Assembly: GCA_945898065.1 (NCBI GenBank)
Contig: CAMDHH010000001.1
Coordinates: 98,830-162,829, forward strand
DNA from: Bifidobacterium breve
GTDB lineage: Bacteria; Actinomycetota; Actinomycetes; Nanopelagicales; Nanopelagicaceae
Reading direction: 5' to 3'
DNA length: 64,000 nt
This document shows, in pieces, positions 31,101 through 41,014 of the stretch. The notes under the pieces were generated by a model, which saw nothing but the letters and a program-made list of their open reading frames with translations, did no database searches and had not been told where the DNA came from. Positions within the stretch are counted from its first letter, which is position 1. Each line of letters opens with the position of its first letter. The translations under genes were made by a program, and so were the position numbers.

Positions 31101-31641
31101 CTTAGTAATTTTGCATCATGAAGGTTCCGATAAAGGTAAAGAACGCACCCGATTCAAGTTTCCACGACAAACGCGAGATCGACGTCTTTGCATCAGTGAT
31201 TTCTTTGCCAGTAAGGAATCAGGAAAAGCAGATGTGGTCGCTTTCCATATCGTAACGATGGGTGCATCAGTCAGTGCTGCAAGTGCCAAACTCTTTGAAG
31301 CAAATGCCTATCGAGATTATTTGGAACTCCATGGTTTATCTGTGCAACTCACTGAAGCGTTAGCAGAGCATTGGCATGCGCGTATTCGTGAGGAGTTAGC
31401 ACTAAATAATCTAGATTCACCTGATTTACAGGAGATATTGGATCAGGGTTATCGAGGCTCCCGTTATTCATTTGGTTATCCTGCCTGTCCAGATCTTGAG
31501 CAGCAAGTTCAACTCTGTGAATTATTAGATCCTGGTCGCATTGGAGTTGAATTATCAGAGGAGTTCCAATTACATCCCGAACAATCGACTTCTGCAATCA
31601 TCGTGCATCACCCAGAAGCAAAGTACTTCAACGCTAACTAA
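28132..31641 (+). CDS. metH: Cobalamin-dependent methionine synthase
   Basis: 1169 aa; DGAMGTMLQ, GGCCGTTP, GERTNSNGSRAFRDALL, VKGDVHDIGKNLVDIIL, activation domain FGYPACPDLEQQ. Confidence 0.97.
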   Translation: MSKLKSSSKSPGLLRRALSTRVVIADGAMGTMLQEANPTLEDFQGHEGCNEILNVSRPDVVASVHDEYLSVGVDAIETNTFGANWANLAEYSIEDRIYELAFEGAKIARACADSFSTAEKPRFVLGSLGPGTKLPSLGHTTYEKLRDAYELASQGLIDGGVDALLIETTQDLLQAKAAINGGRNAIDKCERDIVLIAQVTVETTGTMLLGSEIGAALNALEPLDIDLIGLNCATGPTEMSEHLRYLSKSAHCAISVMPNAGLPILGANGAHYPLNPEELAIALKGFVKDYGVSLIGGCCGTTPLHLKAVVDEIGGTLNINRVTDIEPGASSLYQYVPFRQDKTYLAIGERTNSNGSRAFRDALLEEDWQTCVEIARDQIRDGAHMLDLSVDYVGRNGVSDMSELASRFATASTLPIVLDSTEPAVLKAGLEKLGGRSIINSVNFEDGDGPDSRFAKIMPLVVEHGAGVVALTIDEKGQARDCEWKLQVARRLINDLTQKWGMQTGDILIDCLTFPIATGQEETRRDGIETISAIKQLKIEFPQVQTTLGVSNVSFGLNPASRVVLNSVFLNECVNAGLDSAIVHPSKIMPMARIPERQKEVALDLIYDRRIFNGDECIYDPLTEFLQLFEGVELAASRNTRAAELAALPLEKRLERRIIDGEKVGLEDDLDAARAQGIAPLAIINDYLLEGMKEVGELFGKGEMQLPFVLQSAEVMKSAVALLEPHMEKTDEAGRGTMLLATVKGDVHDIGKNLVDIILTNNGYRVVNIGIKQTVNQIIDAALESDVDAIGMSGLLVKSTVIMKENLEEITSRGLDQRWPIVLGGAALTRAYVEQDLASVFPGEVRYARDAFEGLRLMDSIMAIKRGDLGAALPALRERRVANTRKIASETQIDTRRSDVAIDIDIPNTPFFGSRVIKGIPLAQYSGMLDERALFVGQWGLKGNRGEYETMVEEEGRPRLRALINQAQSQGWLNAAVVYGYFPCVSDGNDLVILHHEGSDKGKERTRFKFPRQTRDRRLCISDFFASKESGKADVVAFHIVTMGASVSAASAKLFEANAYRDYLELHGLSVQLTEALAEHWHARIREELALNNLDSPDLQEILDQGYRGSRYSFGYPACPDLEQQVQLCELLDPGRIGVELSEEFQLHPEQSTSAIIVHHPEAKYFNAN

Positions 31642-32303
31642 TGGAGAAATTTTTTAGCGCTGTCTTCTTTGATATGGATGGGCTATTCGCCAATTCTGAA
31701 CCTTTGTGGCTTGAGGGTGAAACTGAATTAATGGCTCGATATGGCCATGCGTGGACACATGACGATCAGGTTTATTGCCTTGGTGGCCCGTTGACTCGCG
31801 TTGGAGAATATATGTTCTCCTTAGCAAAGGTTGAAAGTCAGAAATTTTTTACAGACGAACTCATAAAAATCGTTGTCGCAAAACTTTCAGCCGGAACGCA
31901 ACTGATGCCTGGAGCACAAAAATTGGCTAGCGCTCTGAAGGCTGCGGGAGTTCCCATTGCTATGGTTTCTGCAAGTCCACGAAATATTGTCAATGCAGTT
32001 CTTCGTGGAGTTGATCATGATTTTGCCACAACCATTTCATCTGATGATGTTAAAGAAACGAAGCCAGCACCTGAGGGTTACCTCAAGGCGGCAGAGTTTT
32101 TTGGTGTTGATATTAGTAATTGTCTAATTTTTGAAGACTCACTTACCGGGGTAGCGGCAGCTACCTCATCAGGGGCCTTCCTTATCGCTGTTCCGCATTT
32201 TGTGACTGTGAATGAATCGCCACGAGTGCGAGTGATAAAAAGTCTTGAAGAACTCGACCTGGATGTATTAGGCGAGTACTACAAGCATTTCACTTTACAC
32301 TAA
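31641..32303 (+). CDS. HAD-superfamily hydrolase
   Basis: VFFDMDGLFANSEPLW, MVSASPRNIVNAVL, KPAPEGYLKAAEFFG, FEDSLTGVAAA. Confidence 0.88.
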   Translation: MEKFFSAVFFDMDGLFANSEPLWLEGETELMARYGHAWTHDDQVYCLGGPLTRVGEYMFSLAKVESQKFFTDELIKIVVAKLSAGTQLMPGAQKLASALKAAGVPIAMVSASPRNIVNAVLRGVDHDFATTISSDDVKETKPAPEGYLKAAEFFGVDISNCLIFEDSLTGVAAATSSGAFLIAVPHFVTVNESPRVRVIKSLEELDLDVLGEYYKHFTLH

Positions 32304-33058
32304 TTATTGTGGGCTGGGCAGATAGATTTGAAATGGCACCAGTCGCATAGGCGACTAGTTTTAGTTGGCCAGTAATCTTTTTCATATGATGCTTCTAAAT
32401 CACGGGCAATTTGTAAGAGTATTTTTTCTGTAGATTCGAGATCAGCGATAGTTGGTTGGCTACGAACCACTTTCCCATCACCCAAGTAAATCAACTGCAA
32501 TAATCGAGTAAGAACTCCGTGATTCTTCCAGTAAAGGAGTGCGTAGACGCGTAATTGGAAGAGGGCTTTCTCTTCCCATCCAGGTTTTGGAGATTTACCA
32601 GTCTTGTAATCAATAATTCGAACTTCACCAGTTGGCGCAACATCGAGTCTGTCAACGTATCCATGCAGATAGAGTTTTTCACTGAGGTCGTTCTCCAAAT
32701 GCAATTCACGATGTGTTGCATCAAAAGAGGAAGGATCTTCTAACTCGAAATAAACTCGTAAGAGAGCACTCGCTCTATCTAGCCATTCCTTTTCATTCGT
32801 AATCATTGTCGCTAATTCTGGTTTGCTTTCCATTTGTTCAACCCAGCGTGAAGGCAGTAATTCAATAGCCTTTTCTGGAGTTCGCTCTGCGGCAGGAGAT
32901 TCGAAGAGGTCATGTAAAACTGTATGGACAAGGGTTCCGCGTTCGGCATCAATACTTGGTGGTTCGGGTAACTTATCAACGACCCGGTATTTGTAATGCT
33001 GGGGACAATTATTGAAATCAGAGATGCGACTAGGCGATAGTCGAAGAGGTAGTTCCAT
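32300..33058 (-). CDS. RecB-family PD-(D/E)XK exonuclease
   Basis: LSPSRISDFNNCPQHYKYRVVDKLPEPPS, GTLVHTVLHDLF, VRIIDYKTGKSPKPG, RLCDWCHFKSICPA (Fe-S-type Cys cluster). Confidence 0.88.
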   Translation of the reverse strand: MELPLRLSPSRISDFNNCPQHYKYRVVDKLPEPPSIDAERGTLVHTVLHDLFESPAAERTPEKAIELLPSRWVEQMESKPELATMITNEKEWLDRASALLRVYFELEDPSSFDATHRELHLENDLSEKLYLHGYVDRLDVAPTGEVRIIDYKTGKSPKPGWEEKALFQLRVYALLYWKNHGVLTRLLQLIYLGDGKVVRSQPTIADLESTEKILLQIARDLEASYEKDYWPTKTSRLCDWCHFKSICPAHNN

Positions 33059-33095
33059 AGAGGCGAAGATACCCTCAAACGCCTAGAATGCTCAG

Positions 33096-33947
33096 GTGTC
33101 TAACCTCGGGTATTTCGCAGATGGTGATCGTATTCAACTTACTGATCCCAAGGGCAAGCTCTATAGCTTCACAATCACTCCTGGAAAAGAATGGCACACA
33201 CATAAGGGATGGATTGTCCACGATGAACTCATCGGTCTGCCTGAAGGTAGCGTTGTAAGTACAACAGCGGGATTAAAATTCACTGCTTTCAAACCACTTT
33301 TAGCAGATTATGTTCTAACTATGCCTCGCGGGGCAACAATTGTTTACCCCAAAGATGCGGCAATGATTGTGGGACTTGCTGATATTTATCCAGGTGCACG
33401 AGTTCTAGAAGCGGGTGTTGGTAGCGGCGCACTTACAATCTCACTTCTGCGAGCAGTTGGACCATCTGGAAAAGTGAACTCAATAGAGCGACGTGCAGAC
33501 TTTGCCGAAAATGCGCATTCAAATGTTTCGAACTACTTTGGAGAAAAACCAGCTAACTGGTCACTCAGTGTCGGAGATTTACAGGATCAAAATTTCGAAT
33601 CTGAGTATGACCGTGTAATCCTCGACATGTTGGCACCCTGGGAATGCGTTGATCTTGCTGCTCGAGCGCTGCGACCAGGCGGAGTATTTCTAGCCTATGT
33701 CGCAACGACAACACAGCTTTCCGTAACTGCTGAAGCCCTCAAAGATGATGGTCGCTTCACTGAACCAGAGAGTAGCGAAACGATAGTGCGTGGATGGCAC
33801 CATGAAGGATTAGCAGTTCGCCCTCAACAGCGGATGATTGGTCACACAGGTTTTCTTATTCAGTCTCGTCGAATGGCACCTGGTGTTGAGGTACTTGCGC
33901 GTCGACGACGTCCTGCGAAAGGCTCTTACGGTGTCGCGGAAGAGTGA
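33096..33947 (+). CDS. trmI: tRNA (adenine-58-N1)-methyltransferase
   Basis: YPKDAAMIVGLADIYPGARVLEAGVGSGALTISLLRAVG; DRVILDMLAPWE. Confidence 0.92.
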   Translation: MSNLGYFADGDRIQLTDPKGKLYSFTITPGKEWHTHKGWIVHDELIGLPEGSVVSTTAGLKFTAFKPLLADYVLTMPRGATIVYPKDAAMIVGLADIYPGARVLEAGVGSGALTISLLRAVGPSGKVNSIERRADFAENAHSNVSNYFGEKPANWSLSVGDLQDQNFESEYDRVILDMLAPWECVDLAARALRPGGVFLAYVATTTQLSVTAEALKDDGRFTEPESSETIVRGWHHEGLAVRPQQRMIGHTGFLIQSRRMAPGVEVLARRRRPAKGSYGVAEE

Positions 33948-34872
33948 GCGTTTAGTCAATCTCACAATCGCACTTCTTGCGACAAAGAGATTTATTACAA
34001 AGAGTGAAATATTTAGAACCGTTGAGGGATACGAAGGCGCAGCAGATACAAAAGAGAGAATGTTTGAGCGCGATAAAGATGATCTTCGCAATTTAGGTAT
34101 CGAAATTGAAGTTGGAAGTTTCGATCCGCTATTCGATGATGAAGCAGGTTATCGAATCAGACCTGAGAGCTATGCACTCAACCTCGATGATATTTCTGGT
34201 GAAGATCTTGCTCTCCTCTCACTCGCAGCGGAGGCTTGGAGAGGCGCTGCACTTGATGGTGCAGCGCAAAGCGCTCTTCTGCGACTCTCTTCTATAGGTG
34301 TTGTCTCTGATATTGACGCCTTGCCGGCAATGACACCTAGATTGAGTTCTTCACATATAAGTTTTGAAACTCTCACAGCAGCTATTACCTCTCGAATTCC
34401 AGTTACTTTTAGTTACATTGCAGCTGAATTGAGTATCGAAGAAAGAATTGTAGATCCATATGGAATTGCCACTAGAAATGGGCATTGGTACCTCGTCGGT
34501 TTTGATCACAAGCGCGAAGGCATTCGCATGTTCAGATTTGATCGTATCGATGGCGATATTGCTAAAGCATCCAAAGGTAAAAGCTACGAAATTCCAAAAG
34601 ATTTCGATTTGGCCGCTCAACTCAGTGGTGCTGATGCGCTTATGAAATCAGATCTCGATATACGTAAAGGTAAAGCACATGTTTTGCGCCATATGGCGAT
34701 AAGTCTTGAAGATATGGGGGAGTGGGATCGAATTAAGATTTCCTATCCAGATGTTGAGCGAATGATAAAACTAGTTCTCTGGCATGGCGCAGATGCAAAA
34801 GTTGTTAGCGACGATTCCTTGCGTACCGGCGTCATAGATGCACTCCGGCAGTTGGTGGTGCTTCATGGCTAA
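33931..34872 (+). CDS. pafB: WYL-domain transcriptional regulator PafB
   Basis: GTG at 33931 (ORF opens 33838) overlaps trmI stop. SRKSERLVNLTIALLATKRFITKSEI; WYLVGFDHKREGIRMFRFDRI; paired with a second WYL gene and tatA. Confidence 0.88.
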   Translation: MSRKSERLVNLTIALLATKRFITKSEIFRTVEGYEGAADTKERMFERDKDDLRNLGIEIEVGSFDPLFDDEAGYRIRPESYALNLDDISGEDLALLSLAAEAWRGAALDGAAQSALLRLSSIGVVSDIDALPAMTPRLSSSHISFETLTAAITSRIPVTFSYIAAELSIEERIVDPYGIATRNGHWYLVGFDHKREGIRMFRFDRIDGDIAKASKGKSYEIPKDFDLAAQLSGADALMKSDLDIRKGKAHVLRHMAISLEDMGEWDRIKISYPDVERMIKLVLWHGADAKVVSDDSLRTGVIDALRQLVVLHG

Positions 34873-35800
34873 GAATCCAACTTCCCCGCTAAATAAAGCA
34901 GCGCGTATGCTCGATCTTGTTCCCTATTTGCATGCTCATCAAGGAATTGCATTATCTACTCTTGCTCAAAATTTTGGCGTGAGTGAGAGTGAAATGAATG
35001 CTGACCTGATGACGCTATGGATGTGTGGCTTACCGGGCTATACGCCACTGGAGTTGATTGATCTCTCATTTGACTCTGGCTATGTGACGATTCGAAATGC
35101 ACAAACACTAGAGAGTCCGCGATCACTCAATAAAGAAGAAGCGATTGCTCTTCTACTAGGACTTGACCTTGTTCGTAGTGCTCTCGCACTTGACCGTAAA
35201 GATCTACTATCGAATATCGATGTTTTGTCGCAGCGTTTGCGAACACTGATCGGTTTGCAGGCGCAGTTGAAAGCGGAACCGGCCATTGACGGCTCCATAC
35301 GTTCTGCGATCACCACAGCAATTTCTTCAGGAACATCTTTAAATATCAAATATCACTCACTCTATGCCGATCGAATTTCGGAGCGAACAATATTGCCCAT
35401 CGAATGGCAGAACGATTCATTCCACGAATATGTATTTGCTTACTGCGATCAGGCTCAATCTTTTCGAACTTTTCGACTTGATCGCATTCAAAGCGCCTCT
35501 ATCGCCGAAAAGAAATTGAAGCCAGAGCATCTTTCACAAGGTATAGAGAATCCTCAAATTTCTTATCGAATTCGCATTCATAGTCACTTACGCGCTGCTA
35601 GAGAACTCTTTGAATTTGAAGGAGATGATAAGGAGCTCCATTCCGGTATCGAAAAGGAGATTTCTTCCTTCACTTCAGAATGGATGAGAAGGATGATCTT
35701 CTCGGCGGCGGCATCAGTTGAACTCATCTCTCCAGAGAGCGAAAGGGGCGATATTGCGACTTCGGCGAAAGCCCTTTTGGCCCTCTATGAGAAGAAGTAA
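34865..35800 (+). CDS. pafC: WYL-domain transcriptional regulator PafC
   Basis: ATG at 34865; AARMLDLVPYLHAHQGIALSTLAQNFGVSESEMNADL; FRTFRLDRI; overlaps the pafB stop. Confidence 0.88.
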   Translation: MAKNPTSPLNKAARMLDLVPYLHAHQGIALSTLAQNFGVSESEMNADLMTLWMCGLPGYTPLELIDLSFDSGYVTIRNAQTLESPRSLNKEEAIALLLGLDLVRSALALDRKDLLSNIDVLSQRLRTLIGLQAQLKAEPAIDGSIRSAITTAISSGTSLNIKYHSLYADRISERTILPIEWQNDSFHEYVFAYCDQAQSFRTFRLDRIQSASIAEKKLKPEHLSQGIENPQISYRIRIHSHLRAARELFEFEGDDKELHSGIEKEISSFTSEWMRRMIFSAAASVELISPESERGDIATSAKALLALYEKK

Positions 35801-35869
35801 GGGACCCTTAGATAAGAAAGAGGTTTCGGGGTAGTATTTCCGCAAGGCACGAACCACAAAGGGGTATCC

Positions 35870-36055
35870 ATGTTTCTACGCGAGCCAAGTCATATTCTGA
35901 TTCTTCTTATTGTCGTTCTTGTCCTCTTTGGAGCAAAGCGTCTTCCAGATTCTGCTCGCTCACTCGGTCGCTCAATGCGAATCTTTAAGAGTGAGATAAA
36001 AGAGATGAATCAAGATGAGAAGAAGAGCGGCGAAGAGGGCAGCACCGAAAAGTAA
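35870..36055 (+). CDS. tatA: Sec-independent translocase TatA
   Basis: 61 aa; single N-terminal TM then [23 protein letters not shown]; followed by tatC. Confidence 0.93.
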   Translation: MFLREPSHILILLIVVLVLFGAKRLPDSARSLGRSMRIFKSEIKEMNQDEKKSGEEGSTEK

Positions 36056-36060
36056 TATCT

Positions 36061-36870
36061 ATGGCGGCCACCTCAAGCGGTCGTATGCCGCTGCTCGATC
36101 ATTTACGCGAATTTAGAAAAAGACTCTTTCGCGCCGTTTTTGTCATCGTTGTGGGAGCAATCATAGGGTGGTTTTTCTATAACCCGATCATTACCCAACT
36201 CGCTACACCAGTGTGTGATTTGTCTGCTGCGCAAGCTAACGGAGATGCCAGCTGTGGTTCCCTCTATATCAACGGAGTCTTAGGTCCTCTCAATTTACAA
36301 ATAAAGGTAGCTCTCCTGACTGGAGTAATTCTCTCTGCACCACTGTGGCTCTACCAACTGTGGGCATTTATTGCTCCAGGACTTCATCGCAAAGAGAAAC
36401 GTAACTCCATCTTTTTCATTCTCTCGGCGACGCCATTCTTTGCAGCAGGTGCAACTCTTGGATACCTAGTTCTGCCTGTCGCAATCAAGGTCCTCTTCGG
36501 ATTTACACCTAGCTCGTTATCAAATCTAATTCGCTTTGATGATTATCTCGATTTCGTAATGCGTATCATTTTGATCTTCGGTTTAGCCTTCGAACTCCCG
36601 GTTTTCTTAGTCACTTTCAATCTCATCGGATTTTTGCGAGGAGAGACAATTCTCAAACCGTGGAGAATTTGGATATTTTCTATCGTATTATTTACAGCCG
36701 CATTCACTCCTACAGCGGATCCATTCACGATGCTTCTGTTAGCAATTCCGTTGTGTTTGCTTTACTTTATGGCTGGCGGTATTGCATTGCTTGTCGATAA
36801 GCGACGAGATAAGAAAAAATTGAAGGCCCTTGATGGAGTCATGCCAATTGAGAGTGCACAAGAAATCTAA
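36061..36870 (+). CDS. tatC: Sec-independent translocase TatC
   Basis: MPLLDHLREFRKRLFRAVF, FIAPGLHRKEKR, FGLAFELPVFLV, TPTADPFTMLLLAIPL. Confidence 0.96.
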   Translation: MAATSSGRMPLLDHLREFRKRLFRAVFVIVVGAIIGWFFYNPIITQLATPVCDLSAAQANGDASCGSLYINGVLGPLNLQIKVALLTGVILSAPLWLYQLWAFIAPGLHRKEKRNSIFFILSATPFFAAGATLGYLVLPVAIKVLFGFTPSSLSNLIRFDDYLDFVMRIILIFGLAFELPVFLVTFNLIGFLRGETILKPWRIWIFSIVLFTAAFTPTADPFTMLLLAIPLCLLYFMAGGIALLVDKRRDKKKLKALDGVMPIESAQEI

Positions 36871-36873
36871 CTA

Positions 36874-37746
36874 ATGTGGCTCATAGCAATCAATCCGACA
36901 TCTGGACAGGGTCGTGGAGCCACGATGGGTACGAAAGTTGCAGGATACTGCGCAAGTAAAGGAATTGATTATGAGATTGTCACCGGTGTCAGTGCGCAAT
37001 CTCTTTCTACTTCACTCAAAGAAAAGATTTCTAGAAATCGCGACCTTATCGATGGAATCATTGCAGTTGGGGGAGATGGTTTAGCTCACCTGATTCTGCA
37101 ATCGGCAGTTCCTGCAAATATCCCGATTGCATTTATTCCTGGCGGTACCGGAAATGATCTTGTGCGAACTCTTGGTTGGTCACTCGATGACATTACGGCC
37201 TATCTTCAACGAGTATTCGAAACTAAGCCCGTAAATATCGACTTGGGGTTAGTCGATGGTGAGTGGTTTGCAGTAGTTCTCTCCTCTGGTTTCGATGCAG
37301 TTGTAAATGAACGTGCAAATGTTTTGAAATGGCCCAAGGGACCTATGCGTTACAACGCAGCAATGGCACTCGAGTTACCTAGGTTCAAAGCCATTCAGTA
37401 TGAGATTGAATTAGACGATCAAGTTATTTCTACTCAGGCGATGCTCATAGCGATTGGAAATGGCTCTTCATATGGTGGCGGAATGAGAGTCTGTCCCGAT
37501 GCAAATATCCAAGATGGATTATTTGATGTGATGATTCTTAGGCCAGTATCTATACCTGAATTTATTCGTGTCTTTCCGAAGGTCTACAGCGGCAAACATA
37601 TACATCATCCAGAAGTCACGGTTTATAGAAGTAGAAGAGTTCGCATTGAAGCCGATACTGTTGCTTATGCAGATGGTGAGCGAATAGGTCAACTACCTAT
37701 TTCGGCTGAATGCGTAATGGGGGCTCTATCTACATGGATTCCATAG
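36874..37746 (+). CDS. Diacylglycerol kinase family lipid kinase
   Basis: INPTSGQGRG, AVGGDGLAHLIL, PGGTGNDLVRTLGW. Confidence 0.9.
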   Translation: MWLIAINPTSGQGRGATMGTKVAGYCASKGIDYEIVTGVSAQSLSTSLKEKISRNRDLIDGIIAVGGDGLAHLILQSAVPANIPIAFIPGGTGNDLVRTLGWSLDDITAYLQRVFETKPVNIDLGLVDGEWFAVVLSSGFDAVVNERANVLKWPKGPMRYNAAMALELPRFKAIQYEIELDDQVISTQAMLIAIGNGSSYGGGMRVCPDANIQDGLFDVMILRPVSIPEFIRVFPKVYSGKHIHHPEVTVYRSRRVRIEADTVAYADGERIGQLPISAECVMGALSTWIP

Positions 37747-40118
37747 CCTCTCCAGCAGAAAAATTCGCAGCAGCGAGTGCGCGCAAGAAGTACCAGATCA
37801 CTGCTGAATTTATCGAAACTTTTGATTTCCCCTTTGATCCCTTTCAAATTGCGGCATGCAATGCTGTCGAGGATGGCAAGGGAGTTCTAGTTGCAGCACC
37901 TACAGGAGCAGGTAAAACCGTCGTAGGGGAATTTGCCGCCTACATTGCGCTGCGTCGCTCCATGAAGTGTTTTTATACAACTCCTATCAAAGCTCTTTCA
38001 AATCAAAAATATCAAGAGTTTGTAGCCCGTTTTGGCGAAGATCGCGTTGGTCTTCTGACGGGAGATACCAGCATCAATAGTGAAGCAGATATTCTTGTAA
38101 TGACCACTGAAGTGCTTCGCAACATGCTCTACGCAAATTCTTCGACACTAAAGAATTTGGGCTGTGTTGTCATGGATGAGGTTCACTATTTGGCAGACAA
38201 ATTTCGTGGCGCCGTTTGGGAAGAAGTTTTGATTCACTTGATGGAGAGCGTGCAAGTGATTTCACTTTCTGCAACAGTCTCAAATGCTGAAGAGTTCGGC
38301 GAATGGCTGGGGGAGATTCGCGGAAGTACCGAAGTGATTGTCAGTGAAATTCGACCTATTCCTCTCTACCAACATGTTCTCATTGGAAATCGACTCATTG
38401 ACCTCTTCTCTCAACCCGGACAAATTAGTCCTGAAATTTTGAAGTTAGAACGTGAGGCGATGCGAAAGGTACGAATACCTCGCCATCGCCGCGAACGATT
38501 TAGCGAAGAAGGCGGTCGCCTCACTCGCGCAGATATTATTGAAAAGCTCAATCGTGAAAACCTCTTGCCCGCTATTACATTCATCTTCTCTCGAATCGGA
38601 TGTGATGCAGCAGTAAAGCAATGCCTGCAGACCGGCCTTCGACTTACTAGTACCGAGGAAAGAACGATCATCAGAGAGACGGCGCTGAGATACACACAGA
38701 ACCTCGCTGACGAAGATTTAGTTGTTCTTGGTTTTGATGATTGGCTCACCGCGCTTGAGCGCGGAATAGCTGCACACCATGCAGGTCTACTTCCTAGTTT
38801 CAAAGGTGCGGTAGAGGAATTATTTCAAAAGGGTTTAGTCAAAGCAGTATTTGCAACAGAGACGCTTGCACTCGGCATTAATATGCCGGCACGTACCGTT
38901 GTACTCGAAAAACTTGTGAAATATAACGGTGAGGCACATGTTCCGATTACGCCAGGGGAGTACACACAACTCACTGGTCGCGCAGGTCGTCGTGGAATCG
39001 ATATCGAAGGTAATGCAGTTATTCAATGGTCACCTACTGTTGATTCAGCAACCGCAGCTGGACTCGCATCTACTCGTACTTATCCTCTGCGTTCCTCTTT
39101 CGCCCCGACCTATAACATGGCGATAAATCTCATCTCTCGATTTGGTCGCGAACGCGCTCGTGGTTCCCTCGAATCATCATTTGCGCAATTTCAGGCAGAT
39201 AGAGCAGTTGTGGGTCTAACGCGACAGATCAAAAAGAATAAGGTTGCAATGGATGATCTAATGAAAGATGCAACCTGCCATCTCGGGGATTTCAATGATT
39301 ATGCACGATTGCGACGCGAGATTCGTGAGATTGAAATTCTCCTCTCTAAGCGCGATGGTAAGAAAACTTTTGATAATAGGCAGAGGGCTCATCTCGAAAG
39401 CGAAATGCAAGGACTAAAAAAAGGGATGCGCGAACATAGTTGCCATGGCTGCAGTGATCGTGAGACTCATGCGCGTCTTGCTGAGAGAGCAGATAGATTG
39501 AGACGCGAAAATGATGGTCTGACCAAACGTGTTGAAAATAGAACACATGTTATTGCTAAGACATTTGATCAAATTTGCGATGTTCTAACCCATCTCAAAT
39601 ATATTGACGGGGAGAAGAGCTCTCCTCAAGGCAAAATTCTTGCCAAAATTTATGCCGAATCCGATCTCTTATTAACGGAGACAATCCGACTTGGCCTACT
39701 CGATAATCTGAGTGCACCAGAACTCCTATCTGTTGCATCATCGATGATCTTCCAATCTCGCTCTCAAGAGAATCTCGCTCCCAAAATTCCTCATATCAAT
39801 GTTGCAAATGCACTCTCTGAGATCGCTTCGCTTTGGGCACAATTAGAGAAGTTAGAAAATGATTTCGGTGTGAAAACTCAGAAGGAACCCGACTTTGGTT
39901 TCTGTTCCATTTCATACCGTTGGGCAAATGGCCAGTCGTTATCAAGTGTTCTCAAAGGTAGTGACTTATCCGTAGGAGATTTTGTCCGCTCGACTAAACA
40001 ACTCATCGATTTACTCACGCAAATAGGTGGAGCAAGTGAAAATCTTCGTGATAAATGTAAAGATGGCGTGAAGCGTTTGGATCGCGGCGTCGTTGCATAT
40101 CTCATGGGGGACTTATGA
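37734..40118 (+). CDS. helY: Ski2-like DEAD/DEAH-box helicase (HelY family)
   Basis: VAAPTGAGKTVVGEFAAY, VMDEVHYLADKFRGAVWEE, LSATVSNAEEFGEWLG, QLTGRAGRRGID. Confidence 0.9.
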   Translation: MDSIASPAEKFAAASARKKYQITAEFIETFDFPFDPFQIAACNAVEDGKGVLVAAPTGAGKTVVGEFAAYIALRRSMKCFYTTPIKALSNQKYQEFVARFGEDRVGLLTGDTSINSEADILVMTTEVLRNMLYANSSTLKNLGCVVMDEVHYLADKFRGAVWEEVLIHLMESVQVISLSATVSNAEEFGEWLGEIRGSTEVIVSEIRPIPLYQHVLIGNRLIDLFSQPGQISPEILKLEREAMRKVRIPRHRRERFSEEGGRLTRADIIEKLNRENLLPAITFIFSRIGCDAAVKQCLQTGLRLTSTEERTIIRETALRYTQNLADEDLVVLGFDDWLTALERGIAAHHAGLLPSFKGAVEELFQKGLVKAVFATETLALGINMPARTVVLEKLVKYNGEAHVPITPGEYTQLTGRAGRRGIDIEGNAVIQWSPTVDSATAAGLASTRTYPLRSSFAPTYNMAINLISRFGRERARGSLESSFAQFQADRAVVGLTRQIKKNKVAMDDLMKDATCHLGDFNDYARLRREIREIEILLSKRDGKKTFDNRQRAHLESEMQGLKKGMREHSCHGCSDRETHARLAERADRLRRENDGLTKRVENRTHVIAKTFDQICDVLTHLKYIDGEKSSPQGKILAKIYAESDLLLTETIRLGLLDNLSAPELLSVASSMIFQSRSQENLAPKIPHINVANALSEIASLWAQLEKLENDFGVKTQKEPDFGFCSISYRWANGQSLSSVLKGSDLSVGDFVRSTKQLIDLLTQIGGASENLRDKCKDGVKRLDRGVVAYLMGDL

Positions 40119-41014
40119 CCTTGATGCTCTTAGATAGCGCTTCCCTTTGGTATCGCGCTTATTACGGAATGCCAGACACGCTTACCGCTCCTGATGGAAT
40201 GCCCGTCCATGCAATACGTGGCTATCTAGATATGACATCTCGTTTGATTGGAATGTATAAACCAGATCGAATAGTTGCTTGCATCGAAGGTGATTGGCGT
40301 CCTTCATGGCGCGTGGATCTATTTCCAGATTACAAAGCGAATCGCCTCGATGTTGAGGGGGAGGAGGAAGAGCCTGAAACACTCACTGCGCAAATTCCAA
40401 TCCTTTTAGATTTACTAGATCTTTTCGGTATTCCGTTAGTCGGTGTAGATGATTATGAAGCAGATGATGTGATGGCGACTTTTGCAGTGCGCGAAAAGGG
40501 ACCCATACGTATTGTTACTGGTGATCGTGATCTTTTTCAACTAGTTGATGACAAGCAAGATATAAAAGTTGTCTATCTTGCAAAGGGAGTTTCACAACAC
40601 GATTTAGTTGACCATGCATGGGTCACGAACAAATATCTCATTCCTGGCGATAGATACGCTCTCTTTGCAATTTTTCGTGGAGATCCCTCCGATGGTTTAC
40701 CAGGGGTTAAAGGTATTGGCGAAAAAGGCGCGGCAATAATTGCGAATAATGCAGCAGATGTTGATGAAGCAATTGCGAAAGCAAAGGGAGCTGATTCACC
40801 TTTCGCTCCAGCTCTGAGCAAAAAAATTCTAGAAGGTCTCGATTATTTGAAAATTGCGCCAACACTGGTTCACTGTGCACGAGACGTTTCTATTCCTTCA
40901 ATGGAAATTGCTATGCCTAGTAAGCCCAAAGATCTCTCTGAGATTTATAAGTTTCAAGAGAAATACGGACTGGGTGCATCGGTTGATAAAATGATTGCTG
41001 CACTGGGCTGGTAA
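40115..41014 (+). CDS. 5'-3' exonuclease (Pol I N-terminal-like)
   Basis: LLDSASLWYRAYYGMP, DDYEADDVMATFA, VTGDRDLFQLVDD, DGLPGVKGIGEKGA. Confidence 0.92.
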   Translation: MTLMLLDSASLWYRAYYGMPDTLTAPDGMPVHAIRGYLDMTSRLIGMYKPDRIVACIEGDWRPSWRVDLFPDYKANRLDVEGEEEEPETLTAQIPILLDLLDLFGIPLVGVDDYEADDVMATFAVREKGPIRIVTGDRDLFQLVDDKQDIKVVYLAKGVSQHDLVDHAWVTNKYLIPGDRYALFAIFRGDPSDGLPGVKGIGEKGAAIIANNAADVDEAIAKAKGADSPFAPALSKKILEGLDYLKIAPTLVHCARDVSIPSMEIAMPSKPKDLSEIYKFQEKYGLGASVDKMIAALGW

